Shown here piece by piece: positions 17,699-26,753 of a stretch of 64,000 nt of DNA. The position numbers and the translations under genes are program-made. This stretch comes from Phycisphaerales bacterium (lineage in GTDB: Bacteria > Planctomycetota > Phycisphaerae > UBA1845 > Fen-1342). The notes under the pieces are model-generated. The model worked only from the letters and a program-made list of their open reading frames with translations. It was not told where the DNA came from and searched no databases. Position 1 is the stretch's first letter. Each line of letters opens with the position of its first letter. The stretch covers positions 744,001 through 808,000 of the forward strand of contig JADJXS010000001.1 of the NCBI GenBank assembly GCA_016710275.1, read 5' to 3'.

Positions 17699-20038
17699 AT
17701 GTCGTCCGATGGGCGCAGCGCCGGGACGCGGGTCAATCCGCTGATCCGGCTTTTCTCCAGCATCACTTTCGGCGTCATTCTGCTGGGGCTGATCTTCGCC
17801 TATTCGTCGGTCGTTTCGGCCGTGGCGCCACTGCGCTACGCGATCGAAATGACCGAGATGCACGTGTTTCAGCATTGGATCTTCGCGCTGCTGGTCGCGC
17901 TGTTCTGCACCACGCTGAGCGTGGCGACCTTGCGGTGCATCCGCTGGAACGTGACCAACCTGGGCGTGCTGACGGTGCACAGCGGGCTGCTGATCCTGAT
18001 CGGCGGCTCGACGGCCTATTTCTGGGGCAAGATCGAGGGCGACGTGCTGCTGCTGGCGCCGTCGTTGCAGTTGGTGCGCGTGGATGATCCGCACAACCCG
18101 TTGCTGGAACTGCACGCCGAGGTCGGGCAATCGTGGCAGACCAGTTCCCCCGCGATCGGCGGCACGCTGCGCTTCGAGGTGATCGCCACCAGCGGCGAGC
18201 CGCTGCGCAAGGTTCGGGCGGCGACGGTGCGCATCCGGCTCGGAGAGCAGGAGCGCGACGTCACGCTGACCGCCGCCCAGCCGGCCACCCCCATCGGCGG
18301 AATCCTGGCCTTGCAATTGCGACCCAGCGAGGCCGCCTCGCATTTCGTCGATCGCGACGCCGCGGCGCTTTACTGGCGCACCCTCGACGAACCGGATTCC
18401 CGGCTGCGCAGCGCACAGCTTCCGCAACTGCCGATGTACCTCGAGCGATTCTTGCCCGGGAAACACCCGATCCGCGACACCATCGGCCGCGAGGTCGCTT
18501 CGCATCGCACGGAGCCGGCGGTGCCGCTGCTGGGGTTCTCGATCCCAACGGGGATGCTCGAGACGTGGCGCATGCCGGTGGAGGTCGCGACCGGCTCGCC
18601 GGAATGGCCGTTTGATCGGCCGGACGCCGGTGCCCCCGAATTGCCGTTCGATGTGACGATCACGGGATATCTACCGGTGGTGCGCGGCTTCGCCCCGCGC
18701 GCGTCGGCGAATCCATCCGCACAGGAGCCATTTCCGGGGGTCAACATCCGCTTCGCGACGGAGACCGGGCACCGCGACTTCTCGCTCTTTGCGGCTGATC
18801 CGGCGCTGTCCGTGACGGAGTCCGACTCGCCGCTGGAATTCGTGTGGGTGCGCAATGAGGCCGAGCGCGAGGCGGCGGTCCGATCGCGCGCCGGCCCGCA
18901 CGAGCTGACGGTGCGGGTTGCCAACCCGCCCGTCGAGCAGACGCTGGCCGTCGTGGAAGGGCAGACCGTTCAGGTCGAAGGCACTCCCTACGAGCTGACC
19001 ATTCGCGGGTTCGAGCCGCGCTGGTTGCCGATGGGTGCTGCGGGCGGCGCGGCGGGTTCGACCACCGGCCCCGCGGCCTTCGTTCAGATCAACAGCGGCA
19101 TCCGGCGCTTCACCCGCGCCGTGCCGGCCCGGCCGGGCGTGCCGGCTCAGGATTCTGATGATCGCGGCGCCTGGCAGCCGCAGGGAATGATCGACGCCAA
19201 CATCACGCTGGAGTATCGCTCCAGCCCGGCCGGGCTGCTGCGGATCGTGGCCGGCCCGGGCGAAGGCGCCGCGGCCGCGCCGGAACTGGTGGCGTTCATG
19301 CCCAGCGGCCGCGCGCAGCGCAACCCGCTGACCGTGGGCGGCACCAGTGCCGTGCTGCTGGCAGGGGAGCGGCTGGACGTGACCATCGAAGGGCTGTTCG
19401 AACGGGCCATGGTGGAGCGTGTGCCGGTGGTGGAAGCGCCGGAGCGCCGCCGCGTCGGCGGAGAGCGGGCGCTGTCGGCGGTGCGGCTGGAGCTGGCCGG
19501 TCGCGGCGAGCATTCGCAATGGCGGCGGACGCAGTGGTGCATGTTCAGCGACTACCCGCAGGACGCGGTGCGGCCGCTGCGGGTGGACGGGCCGGACGGG
19601 CGATCGTGGGTGGTGGTGTATTCGCGGCGGGCGCATCCGCTGGGCGGCGCGCTCTCGCTGGACAAGCTATCGGTGCGATTCCGCCCGGGGCGCACGTCGG
19701 TCGATTGGTGGCGCAGCGATTACCTCGCGCAGACCGAGGGCGGCGATCCGGTCGCGGCCCACGTGCACACCAACCAGACGCACGTCTTCAACGGCTGGAC
19801 GCTGTTCCAGGCCTCGGCCCCGGGCAATGAGCCGCATTTCCGATTCACTGTGCTGGGCGTGGGCAATCGGCGCGGCATCTGGCCGATGACCGTCGGCTGC
19901 GTGCTGATCACGCTCGGCTCGCTCTACGCCTTCTACGTCAAGCCGCTGCTGTTGCGCCGCCGGCGCGACCTGGCGCTGGCGGAGGCGCAGCGCTCGATCG
20001 AGGCGCCGCCGCCGCGGGCGCTGCAGGAGGTCCGTTGA
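17699..20038 (+). CDS. resB: Cytochrome c biogenesis protein ResB
   Basis: ResB/Ccs1-family membrane protein (779 residues), one half of the system II haem ligation machine that attaches haem to apocytochrome c on the outer face of the cytoplasmic membrane. Three helices lie near the N-terminus (about residues 20-40, 58-78 and 90-112), a large extracytoplasmic domain spans about 130-720, and one last helix precedes the C-terminus (I-W-P-M-T-V-G-C-V-L-I-T-L-G). It is longer than typical ResB, the extra length being in the soluble domain. The next gene is its partner ccsA, joined by a TGATG overlap. A TATAAT hexamer about 190 bp upstream (17508-17513) may be part of the promoter, without a good -35. 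Confidence 0.85.
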   Translation: MSSDGRSAGTRVNPLIRLFSSITFGVILLGLIFAYSSVVSAVAPLRYAIEMTEMHVFQHWIFALLVALFCTTLSVATLRCIRWNVTNLGVLTVHSGLLILIGGSTAYFWGKIEGDVLLLAPSLQLVRVDDPHNPLLELHAEVGQSWQTSSPAIGGTLRFEVIATSGEPLRKVRAATVRIRLGEQERDVTLTAAQPATPIGGILALQLRPSEAASHFVDRDAAALYWRTLDEPDSRLRSAQLPQLPMYLERFLPGKHPIRDTIGREVASHRTEPAVPLLGFSIPTGMLETWRMPVEVATGSPEWPFDRPDAGAPELPFDVTITGYLPVVRGFAPRASANPSAQEPFPGVNIRFATETGHRDFSLFAADPALSVTESDSPLEFVWVRNEAEREAAVRSRAGPHELTVRVANPPVEQTLAVVEGQTVQVEGTPYELTIRGFEPRWLPMGAAGGAAGSTTGPAAFVQINSGIRRFTRAVPARPGVPAQDSDDRGAWQPQGMIDANITLEYRSSPAGLLRIVAGPGEGAAAAPELVAFMPSGRAQRNPLTVGGTSAVLLAGERLDVTIEGLFERAMVERVPVVEAPERRRVGGERALSAVRLELAGRGEHSQWRRTQWCMFSDYPQDAVRPLRVDGPDGRSWVVVYSRRAHPLGGALSLDKLSVRFRPGRTSVDWWRSDYLAQTEGGDPVAAHVHTNQTHVFNGWTLFQASAPGNEPHFRFTVLGVGNRRGIWPMTVGCVLITLGSLYAFYVKPLLLRRRRDLALAEAQRSIEAPPPRALQEVR

Positions 20039-22182
20039 TGACACGCATGCCGATGCTGACGGTGCTGCTCGTCGCGCTCGCCGTTGTCGCCGCACCGCGC
20101 GGGGCGGCGCAGTCGCTGCCGCCGGCGTTTCAGGCGGACGACGCGCTGATCGCGCTGGATGGCGCGATCGACTGGACGGCCTTCGGGCTGATGGCGGTTC
20201 AGGACCAGGGGCGCTACAAGTCGCTGGAGTCCTTTGCGCGCGAGACGATGGGAATGCTGACCGGGCGCGCCGCGCTGCCCGGACTCAGTCCCTGCGGATC
20301 GGCGCTGGAGTGGGCCTTCAACTCGGCGGCGTATGAGCAGCAGCGCGTCGTCTATCTGAAAGACGCGGTGATGCGCCGCGAGTTCGCCATCGATCTGCCG
20401 AAGGAGCGCCGCGCGCAGGCTGAGCGCGACGGGCTGTTCACGCCGGCGGAGCTTCGCAGCGCCACGGTGCAGAATCGCATCGGCGAATTGCGGGCGATCA
20501 CGCGCATGGCGTCGGCGGTGTCGCGCGTGCTGGACGCGGTGCAGGTGGCGCACTTCTACCCCTTCATGTTGCAGGCGATTCCGGCCGCCGAGGGGGCCGC
20601 GGAAGACGCCTGGCACTCACCGCGCGCGGCGCTGTGGAATCTGCCGCCGGAGACGGTCGCCGAACTGGGTGTGGATCGCGCGGCACTGGAGCGGCTGACC
20701 CGCCGCAACGGCCCGATTCCGGGACTGTCCAGCGAAGACGCGCTGGCCTGGGCGCGGCTGGCGGCGGCCTGGAACGCGCGCGACGCGGCGGCGGTGAACG
20801 CGCAGCTGTCCGTGATCGCGCAGCGCATGCCCGAGATCGCCGGCGCCGGCCACTATCCGCCGGCGGCGCAGCTCGGGGCGGAGCGCGTGTATTACCGCAT
20901 GAACAAGTTCGCCTCCGGCTGGATTGTGTACCTGCTTGCCGCGATCGTCGGAGCGGTGGCGATGGTGACGCGCTGGAAGTCGCCCGCGGTGGTGAGCGTG
21001 CTGCTGCTGCTGGTGGCGCTGGCATGGCATGCGACCGGCATCGGGCTGCGCTGGTACATCCTGGGGCGCATCCCGGTCGCCAACATGTTTGAGGCGACGT
21101 TTGCCGCGGCGTGGATGTGTGTGCTGGGGGCGCTGCTGCTGGCGTGGGTCTATCGCCATGCGGCGATGCTGGTCGCGGCCGCGGTGACGGGCTTCTTCGC
21201 CCTGATCCTCGCGGACTTCGTGATGCCGGCCAGCAGTACCAACCTCGGCACCATGATGGCGATTCTCGATGACGTGATGCTGCGGATTCACACCACGCTG
21301 ATCGTGCTCTCCTACGCGATGGTCTTTCTGGCGGCGGTGCTCGGCGCGATGTACCTCTTCGGCTTTTACCTGCTGCGCGCACCGGCCGCGTCGGTCGAAG
21401 CCGGGGTGACGATCGGCGTCTGCGGGGCGGTGATGTGGTTCGTCGCGCCGGCGGTGTTCACGCTGGCGGCCAGTTCGCCCGTCACCGCCGCCGAGATGCA
21501 GAAGTTTCCCGGCGTCGCCTATGCCGCCGCCGCGCTGGCGGCGCTGCTGTTTTCGGCCATTCCGTCGTTGCGGCTGTTCCGCGCGCCGCGCATCGCGTGC
21601 ACGTTCGCGGTGGTGTTCGGCGCGGGAAGCCTGACGCTGGCGGTTCTGCCTTACGGCTACTTCGTCGGCTGGGCGAAGACGGCCATCTACGGCGGCGCGG
21701 CGTGGACGGTCGCGACGTTGATCGGCGCGGCGCTGCTTTCCATCCTGGCCGCGCGGACGGCGGTGCTGGCGCCCGCCTCCGGCGGATCGGGCGGCGCGCG
21801 CGTCTCGCTCTACGATCGGCCGATCATGGCCGGAGCGCTGCCGGGAGATGAGCACGGCGCCGCGCGACTGCCGCGCTGGCTGCACGAGCTGGACTGGTGC
21901 CACCTGATCGTGCTCAACATCATCTTCGTGGCATTGTTCGTCGGCACCATTCTCGGCGCGATCTGGGCCGACTATTCCTGGGGCCGCCCGTGGGGCTGGG
22001 ATCCCAAGGAAGTGTTCGCCATGAACACCTGGATCGTCTACGCGGCGATCATTCACGTTCGCTTCGTCGTGCGCGATCGCGGGCTGTGGACGGCGTGGCT
22101 GTCGCTGGTGGGCTGCGCCGTGATGGCCTTCAACTGGTATGTCGTGAACACGCACATCGTCGGGCTGCACAGCTATGCCTGA
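20038..22182 (+). CDS. ccsA: Cytochrome c biogenesis protein CcsA/ResC
   Basis: Haem handling and export subunit of system II cytochrome c maturation (714 residues). The C-terminal half has the CcsA membrane domain with the tryptophan-rich signature W-A-D-Y-S-W-G-R-P-W-G-W-D-P-K-E and flanking histidines (A-I-I-H-V-R-F; N-T-H-I-V-G-L-H-S-Y at the C-terminus). The N-terminal ~290 residues are an exported domain after a signal peptide, larger than in most bacteria. The start was placed at the ATG 20038, which overlaps the resB stop and has AGGAGG seven bases upstream. ResB and CcsA form a complex, so the coupling makes sense. A cytochrome c is not encoded in the window. Confidence 0.9.
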   Translation: MTRMPMLTVLLVALAVVAAPRGAAQSLPPAFQADDALIALDGAIDWTAFGLMAVQDQGRYKSLESFARETMGMLTGRAALPGLSPCGSALEWAFNSAAYEQQRVVYLKDAVMRREFAIDLPKERRAQAERDGLFTPAELRSATVQNRIGELRAITRMASAVSRVLDAVQVAHFYPFMLQAIPAAEGAAEDAWHSPRAALWNLPPETVAELGVDRAALERLTRRNGPIPGLSSEDALAWARLAAAWNARDAAAVNAQLSVIAQRMPEIAGAGHYPPAAQLGAERVYYRMNKFASGWIVYLLAAIVGAVAMVTRWKSPAVVSVLLLLVALAWHATGIGLRWYILGRIPVANMFEATFAAAWMCVLGALLLAWVYRHAAMLVAAAVTGFFALILADFVMPASSTNLGTMMAILDDVMLRIHTTLIVLSYAMVFLAAVLGAMYLFGFYLLRAPAASVEAGVTIGVCGAVMWFVAPAVFTLAASSPVTAAEMQKFPGVAYAAAALAALLFSAIPSLRLFRAPRIACTFAVVFGAGSLTLAVLPYGYFVGWAKTAIYGGAAWTVATLIGAALLSILAARTAVLAPASGGSGGARVSLYDRPIMAGALPGDEHGAARLPRWLHELDWCHLIVLNIIFVALFVGTILGAIWADYSWGRPWGWDPKEVFAMNTWIVYAAIIHVRFVVRDRGLWTAWLSLVGCAVMAFNWYVVNTHIVGLHSYA

Positions 22183-23825
22183 TCGCCGCGCGGGCGTCGC
22201 CATGGTGCTCGCAGCGCTGCTGATCGGCACTGCGGCCCGATCAGACGCCGTTCCTCCCGATACGGCAGGCCCGGGCGACTGGTCGCGCTCGGGCGGCCAT
22301 GGCATCGAGTGGGTTTGGCCGCTGACCTGCGATGACGTCGACCTGCTGCTGGTCTGCTCCCGCGCCGGAACCCTTGATCTGTATCGTGCGGATAACGGGG
22401 CGCGGATCGAAGGCTCCGGTGTCGCCGCCGGGCGCGGGCTGCGCTTCGCCGGCGCGCGGCCACAGCAGGACCACGCCGCGCTGCCGGAAGCGGCCGGTGC
22501 TCCGCAAGCCGATCCCGCCGCCGCCCCCGACGCGGAAGCCGACGCGCCGGCTGATGCGATGCGTGCGCGAGATGCAATGCGCGCGCGCGATGCAAAGTGC
22601 GCGCTGGATGTTCTTTGCTTCGACCGCAGCGCCGTGTACGAATTGTCCGCATCCCCGGCGGCGCTGCGCCTGACCCGTCAGACCGGCAGCGCGTTTCTGT
22701 CGCCCGACCAGGCCCCAGGCGATCCCGAGTTTCACCCGGCGATCATCGCCGCTGCGCTGACGCCGAGCGGTCCGGCGGCGCTTCGATCGGATGGAGCGGC
22801 GGCGCTGTTTTCCGGGGAGCGGCGGCTGCTGCTCGCCGGCCCCGGGCAGGCTGCCGCGCCGCAGTCGCTGCTCGTGGACTCCCGCAGCCGGGGCAATCGT
22901 CATCCTCACGATGGGCGCAGCGCCGCGCGCCGTAGCCTTTGATCTGAAACAGGGGGCCGGTGCGGCAGACACGGCGCTCTCAGAGCCGAGGCGACGCGAA
23001 TTGTCCCTGCCCGGCGGCGCCAGCGTGCTGGCGGCGCATGCGACGGATGACGCGCTGATCGTCGTCACGCGCGACCGGGCCGAAGCGATCTCCACGCGCG
23101 ACCGGGCCGAAGCGATCTCCACGCGCGACCGGGCCGAAGCGATCTCCACGCGCGACGACGGCGCAGCGCGCGGCCGCATTCCCGGCGCGAACTTCCGGGC
23201 CGACGGCGTGGCCTTCGTCCGGCGCATCCGGCCTTCTGCCGCGGACGCCGCGACCGCAGCGCCATCGCATGAGACGCTGTTGCTTCGCTCGACAACGGAC
23301 GGCCGCGTCTGGGCCTGGCGCATCCCCGGCGGCGACATCGCGTGGCGCACCCCGCCCGGGGCGCTGCTCCCGCCTGCGGCCGACGGGCGCGATGAGCAAG
23401 GCGAACCCGCGGCGCCGCGCGTGCTGGACTCGGCCGGCGCGTGGAGTTGCTGGCTGCATGCCGGGAGTGTCTGGGCGATTCGATCGTCGGACGGCCTGAT
23501 CGGCGGAAGGATCGCGCTGGGGCAGGACCGCGAGCTGCTGGCCGCGGCCGTGCGGGAGGGCCGATCCGGGCCGGCGCTGCTGGCCGTGATTCGCGATCGC
23601 GACGGCTGCGCCGCGCTGGAGCTGCCGATTTTCGCTCCGGGCGAGGCGCTGCGGCCCGGCGGCAACCAGCTTCGCAATCGCGCCGTCGATCACCCGCCGC
23701 GCGCGCTGCTACTCTCCGAAGCGCCCGTCGCGGCGACGGCGCTGCTGCTGGCGGATCGGGTCGTCCTTCATGACGCCGATCAGTTGCGGGTCTACCATCT
23801 GCGTCGTGCCCCCCAAGCGCCATGA
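22175..23825 (+). CDS. Exported propeller-like protein of unknown function, interrupted by a frameshift
   Basis: Third gene of the resB-ccsA unit; its ATG lies 8 bases inside ccsA. It starts with a signal peptide (residues ~8-25) and runs as blocks of the form L-L-L-V-C-S-R-A-G-T-L-D-L-Y-R-A-D-N-G, later V-W-A-W-R-I-P-G-G and V-W-A-I-R-S-S-D-G-L-I-G-G. These look like PQQ-type or WD-type propeller blades (inference). The first frame ends at 22942 and the second continues to 23825. Removing one base of CCGGGG (22888-22893) gives a smooth join (S-L-L-V-D-S-R-S-G-A-I-V-I-L) and a product of about 549 residues. The second half carries a nine-residue tandem repeat (TRDRAEAIS, three copies). A role in cytochrome c assembly is suggested only by position. 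Confidence 0.6.
23067..23156 (+). repeat. 27-bp tandem repeat inside the propeller-like gene
   Basis: Three identical copies of a 27-bp unit (starting ACGCGCGACCGGGCC) plus the first nine bases of a fourth, in frame with the protein, which reads TRDRAEAIS each time. The copies are identical, so the expansion is recent or is kept uniform by slippage. Confidence 0.95.
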
Positions 23826-24055
23826 CGATGCCGCCGGGCCTTTGGTGCCGACCCGACCCGGGCGAATTACACGGGCGTGCCCGTACCCTCACCCGCGACG
23901 ACGACGCGCGACTCAGATGCGGGCGGGTCGCATTTATCGGCGATCCGACGAACACGGGCCGTCGATCGGCCAGGCCTACGGACGAACGCCGGAATTCCCC
24001 CGCTCAGCGGCCAACGTCGCGGGGGTGTGCGTGTCCTTGAGAGACAGGTGAACCG

Positions 24056-24703
24056 GTGGAACGACCCGCGGCGGCCGGCGCCGCAGCCCAGCAACAGCCG
24101 CCGCCGACAATCGCGCCGGACGGCGAGGAGGATGCTGCGCTCGTCGCGAGCACGCTCGCCGGGCGGCGCGAGGCCTTCGACGCGCTGATCCGCCGCCACC
24201 AGCGGCGCGCCGTGGCGGTGGCGCAGCGATTGCTCGGCGATCTGCACGACGCAATGGAGTGCGTGCAGGACTCGTTCCTCCGCGCCTACCGGAATCTGTC
24301 GTCGCTGGCGGACCCGCGCTGCTTTCGGGGGTGGCTGCTGCGGATCGTGACGACGCAGGCCTTGAATTTCCGGCGCGGCCGAGCCTTGCGAAGCGGGGCG
24401 CGAGTCAGTTTCGAGGATTGCATCCTCGGCGACGAGACGGACGCGGCGGAACGCTTCGCCGACAACCGTCCGGACGCCGATCGGCCCGGGGAAGCGCTGG
24501 CCGCCGCGGAGCTGGAGCAGTGCATGCAGCGGGCGCTGGACGAGCTGCCCGACGCGCAGCGCACCGCGCTGGTGCTCTTCAGCATGCAGCAGCTTCCGCA
24601 GCGCGAGGTGGCCGAGATCATGGACTGCAGCGTGGAGATGGTGAAGTGGAATGTCTTTCAGGCCCGCCGCCGCATGCGCGAGCGGCTGGCCGCGTTTCTC
24701 TGA
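24056..24703 (+). CDS. ECF-family RNA polymerase sigma factor
   Basis: Sigma factor of 215 residues from a GTG at 24056. Region 2 reads L-I-R-R-H-Q-R-R-A-V-A-V-A-Q-R-L, then D-A-M-E-C-V-Q-D-S-F-L-R-A-Y, and F-R-G-W-L-L-R-I-V with N-F-R-R. Region 4 reads L-D-E-L-P-D-A-Q-R-T-A-L-V-L-F, then Q-R-E-V-A-E-I-M-D-C-S-V-E-M-V-K. This is the SigE/RpoE-like plan. It is followed 34 bp later by an anti-sigma-like membrane protein and then an exported STN-like protein, the usual sigma-regulator-effector order. Upstream lies a 230-bp gap (23826-24055) where an autoregulated promoter would be expected; no consensus is recognisable there. Confidence 0.88.
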   Translation: MERPAAAGAAAQQQPPPTIAPDGEEDAALVASTLAGRREAFDALIRRHQRRAVAVAQRLLGDLHDAMECVQDSFLRAYRNLSSLADPRCFRGWLLRIVTTQALNFRRGRALRSGARVSFEDCILGDETDAAERFADNRPDADRPGEALAAAELEQCMQRALDELPDAQRTALVLFSMQQLPQREVAEIMDCSVEMVKWNVFQARRRMRERLAAFL

Positions 24704-24737
24704 TGCGCGATCGAACCCGCGCGACGGGAGCCTGCGA

Positions 24738-25478
24738 GTGAACCGCGACGAGCTGGAGCGCCTCATCAGCGACGCGCTCGACGACCCCGCCGATGCGCAG
24801 CTCGCCGAGCGCCTGCGACAGGCGGTCGCCGGTGATCCGGTGTCGGCCGAATTGCTGCGCACCTGGCGGGCGGTCGAAGCGCGGCTCGCCGACGTCGGAG
24901 GCCGTGCGCCGTCCATACACATGGAGCACTTTGCCGAGCGCGTGTCAGCCGCGATTTCCGCCGATGCGGCCGCTGCGCCGGATGCGCAGCTCGACAGCCT
25001 GCTCCGCGGCGCGGACGCGAAGGGTGCGGACCGCGTTGACTGGGATCGCTTCGCCGATCGAATCGGCGCAGCGCTCAAGTCCCGGACGGACGCGACGGCC
25101 TCGGGCGGCGTCCCAAGCGCCGCAGCTTCAGGCGGCGCGATCGAGAGCGCTCCGCGACGCGCGGCCCTGCACGGGCGGATCATTCGATTTTCGTCGTGGA
25201 TGGCGGCGGCTGCCGCCGTCGTCGCGATGCTTGCGTTTCGGCCGGGCTCGCCGCCGGGGATGGGGCCTGGAGCGGATGCCGACGTCGGGCTGGCGACGGC
25301 CTCTGTCGCCGATTCTGTCGCGCCCGGTGCGGCCGTCGCACGGATCGTCTTCCGGCCGGATGCGCCCGTCGCGGTTGAACTCGCGACTGATGACTCGACT
25401 GCCCAACAGGCGGTATTCATGATCGTTCGCCACGCGCCGGCTCGCGGCGCGCTGACGGACTCTCTGGGGAGCTTCTGA
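24738..25478 (+). CDS. Anti-sigma-like single-pass membrane protein
   Basis: 246 residues from a GTG at 24738, placed 34 bp after the ECF sigma gene. The cytoplasmic N-terminal part (residues 1-155) is acidic and helical, with L-I-S-D-A-L-D-D-P-A-D-A-Q-L-A-E-R-L resembling the short helical start of anti-sigma factors. There are no zinc ligands of the H-x3-C-x2-C type, so it is not a ZAS protein. A single hydrophobic helix (W-M-A-A-A-A-A-V-V-A-M-L-A-F) lies at about 157-171, followed by an extracytoplasmic tail of about 75 residues. The call rests on position and layout rather than a recognised domain. The stop overlaps the next ATG (TGATG). Confidence 0.62.
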   Translation: MNRDELERLISDALDDPADAQLAERLRQAVAGDPVSAELLRTWRAVEARLADVGGRAPSIHMEHFAERVSAAISADAAAAPDAQLDSLLRGADAKGADRVDWDRFADRIGAALKSRTDATASGGVPSAAASGGAIESAPRRAALHGRIIRFSSWMAAAAAVVAMLAFRPGSPPGMGPGADADVGLATASVADSVAPGAAVARIVFRPDAPVAVELATDDSTAQQAVFMIVRHAPARGALTDSLGSF

Positions 25479-26623
25479 TGTCCGCGCTTGCTCTTGTATC
25501 GATGCCGGCCCGCCGATCCGCGTCCGCGCTGGCCGCGCTGCTGTTTCTGCCGCTTTGCCTGCTGCCGCATGGGCCGACCGCCCTTGCGCAGGAGTTAGAG
25601 CCGCTGGTGGCCGCGGCGCTGGATCAGACCGTCAGCGCCCTGCGGATCGAGGATCGCCCGGTGCGCGATGCGCTGGCGGTGGTGGAGGAGCGCACCGGGG
25701 TGCGCACCATCATCGCCGACGAAGTGCTGGCGCTGCTGCCCTACGGCTCCGAAACCCGCATCTCGATCACGTTGGACGGCGTGCCGCTGCGGCGCGGAAT
25801 GCAGCGCGCGTTCGTGGCGCTGGGGCTGGATTTCCGGGTCGAGGGGGATCGCGTCCTGCTGGAGCCGGCGCCGCTCCTGCAACGTCTCGGGCGGCGGCTG
25901 GCGATTGAGGAATCGCAGTTGCTGGAGCGGCTGGCAACGTCCACCGTCGAGTTCTTACGGGAAGCCGATGCGCCCATTCTGTACCGGCTCGATCCCGCCA
26001 CCCGCCCGCAGGAGCGCTTTCACGCGGCGCTGGGCGGCGGCAGCGCCGGCAGCGCGCTGCAGCGGCTCGACAGTGCCTGCGAGGCGCTCGAGTGGAGCTG
26101 GCTCGTGGACGGTCCCGCGATCGTGCTGACCACGCGCGAGGCCGAAGTCCGGCGGCGACTCGATGCCCCCATGAACCTGCGCTATCAGCGCATGCCGCTC
26201 GATGAACTGCTGATGGCGCTCGGCCGGCAGGCCGGCGTGCGCATTTCAATCGAGCCGGGCTGCCTGCAGGCGGTCGCGGCGCGGGAGCAGATCGTGGATC
26301 TCGTGCAGCGGCAGATGTCGCTGGGGCAGGCGCTGGAGCTGATCGGCGGCAGCACCGGTCTGCGGCAGGAGGTCAGCGCCGCCGGTGTGCGGATTCTCGC
26401 GCCGGCCTCCGGCGCAGCGAGCGGCGCAGCAGCGGATGGAGCGGGTCGCGACCCGGGTCGCCGCGTTGTCGCGCACATGGTGATGGAGACCGACGGCGGC
26501 GCGAGCATCCTGTTGCCGATCCGCGAGGGGGAACTGACGCCGGCGGAAGTCGAGCGGCTCGAAGCGCGGCGGATCGAGGGCATTCGATTGCTGCGGGAGC
26601 GGCTCGGCGCTTCGCGGCCCTGA
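25478..26623 (+). CDS. Exported protein with two STN/secretin-N-like segments
   Basis: 381 residues. A signal peptide covers residues ~1-37 (ending TALAQ). Two segments of about 80 residues have the pattern of secretin/TonB short N-terminal (STN) domains. The first is about 45-125, with I-E-D-R-P-V-R-D-A-L-A-V-V, G-V-R-T-I-I-A-D, I-S-I-T-L-D-G-V-P-L, and G-L-D-F-R-V-E-G-D. The second is about 232-315, with Y-Q-R-M-P-L-D-E-L-L-M-A-L, G-V-R-I-S-I-E-P and M-S-L-G-Q-A-L-E-L-I. There is no secretin pore or TonB-receptor barrel. In FecR/FecA systems an STN domain passes the surface signal to the anti-sigma factor; a similar periplasmic sensing role here is inference. Ends before a strong bidirectional terminator. 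Confidence 0.6.
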   Translation: MSALALVSMPARRSASALAALLFLPLCLLPHGPTALAQELEPLVAAALDQTVSALRIEDRPVRDALAVVEERTGVRTIIADEVLALLPYGSETRISITLDGVPLRRGMQRAFVALGLDFRVEGDRVLLEPAPLLQRLGRRLAIEESQLLERLATSTVEFLREADAPILYRLDPATRPQERFHAALGGGSAGSALQRLDSACEALEWSWLVDGPAIVLTTREAEVRRRLDAPMNLRYQRMPLDELLMALGRQAGVRISIEPGCLQAVAAREQIVDLVQRQMSLGQALELIGGSTGLRQEVSAAGVRILAPASGAASGAAADGAGRDPGRRVVAHMVMETDGGASILLPIREGELTPAEVERLEARRIEGIRLLRERLGASRP

Positions 26624-26667
26624 GCGCTCGTCAGGCCGGCGGATGGGAATGCCGGTTCATCGCGATC

Positions 26668-26712
26668 AAAAAGAGAATCGCCGACGACCGGAAGGCCGTC
26701 GGCGATTTTGTT
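26668..26712. terminator. Bidirectional intrinsic terminator
   Basis: An 11-bp perfect stem (AATCGCCGACG at 26676-26686 pairing with CGTCGGCGATT at 26697-26707) with a 10-base loop. T-rich sequence follows on the + strand, and AAAAAG precedes it, giving a T run on the - strand. It lies between the convergent genes ending at 26623 and 26754. Confidence 0.9.
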
Positions 26713-26753
26713 GTAAGAGTTTATGCAGCCGGGAATCGACGCCCGAGGGCTCG

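Noticed and set aside
23067..23156. Possible CRISPR array (regular short repeats)
   Set aside because: The copies are head to tail without spacers and are in frame within a gene, so this is a tandem repeat.
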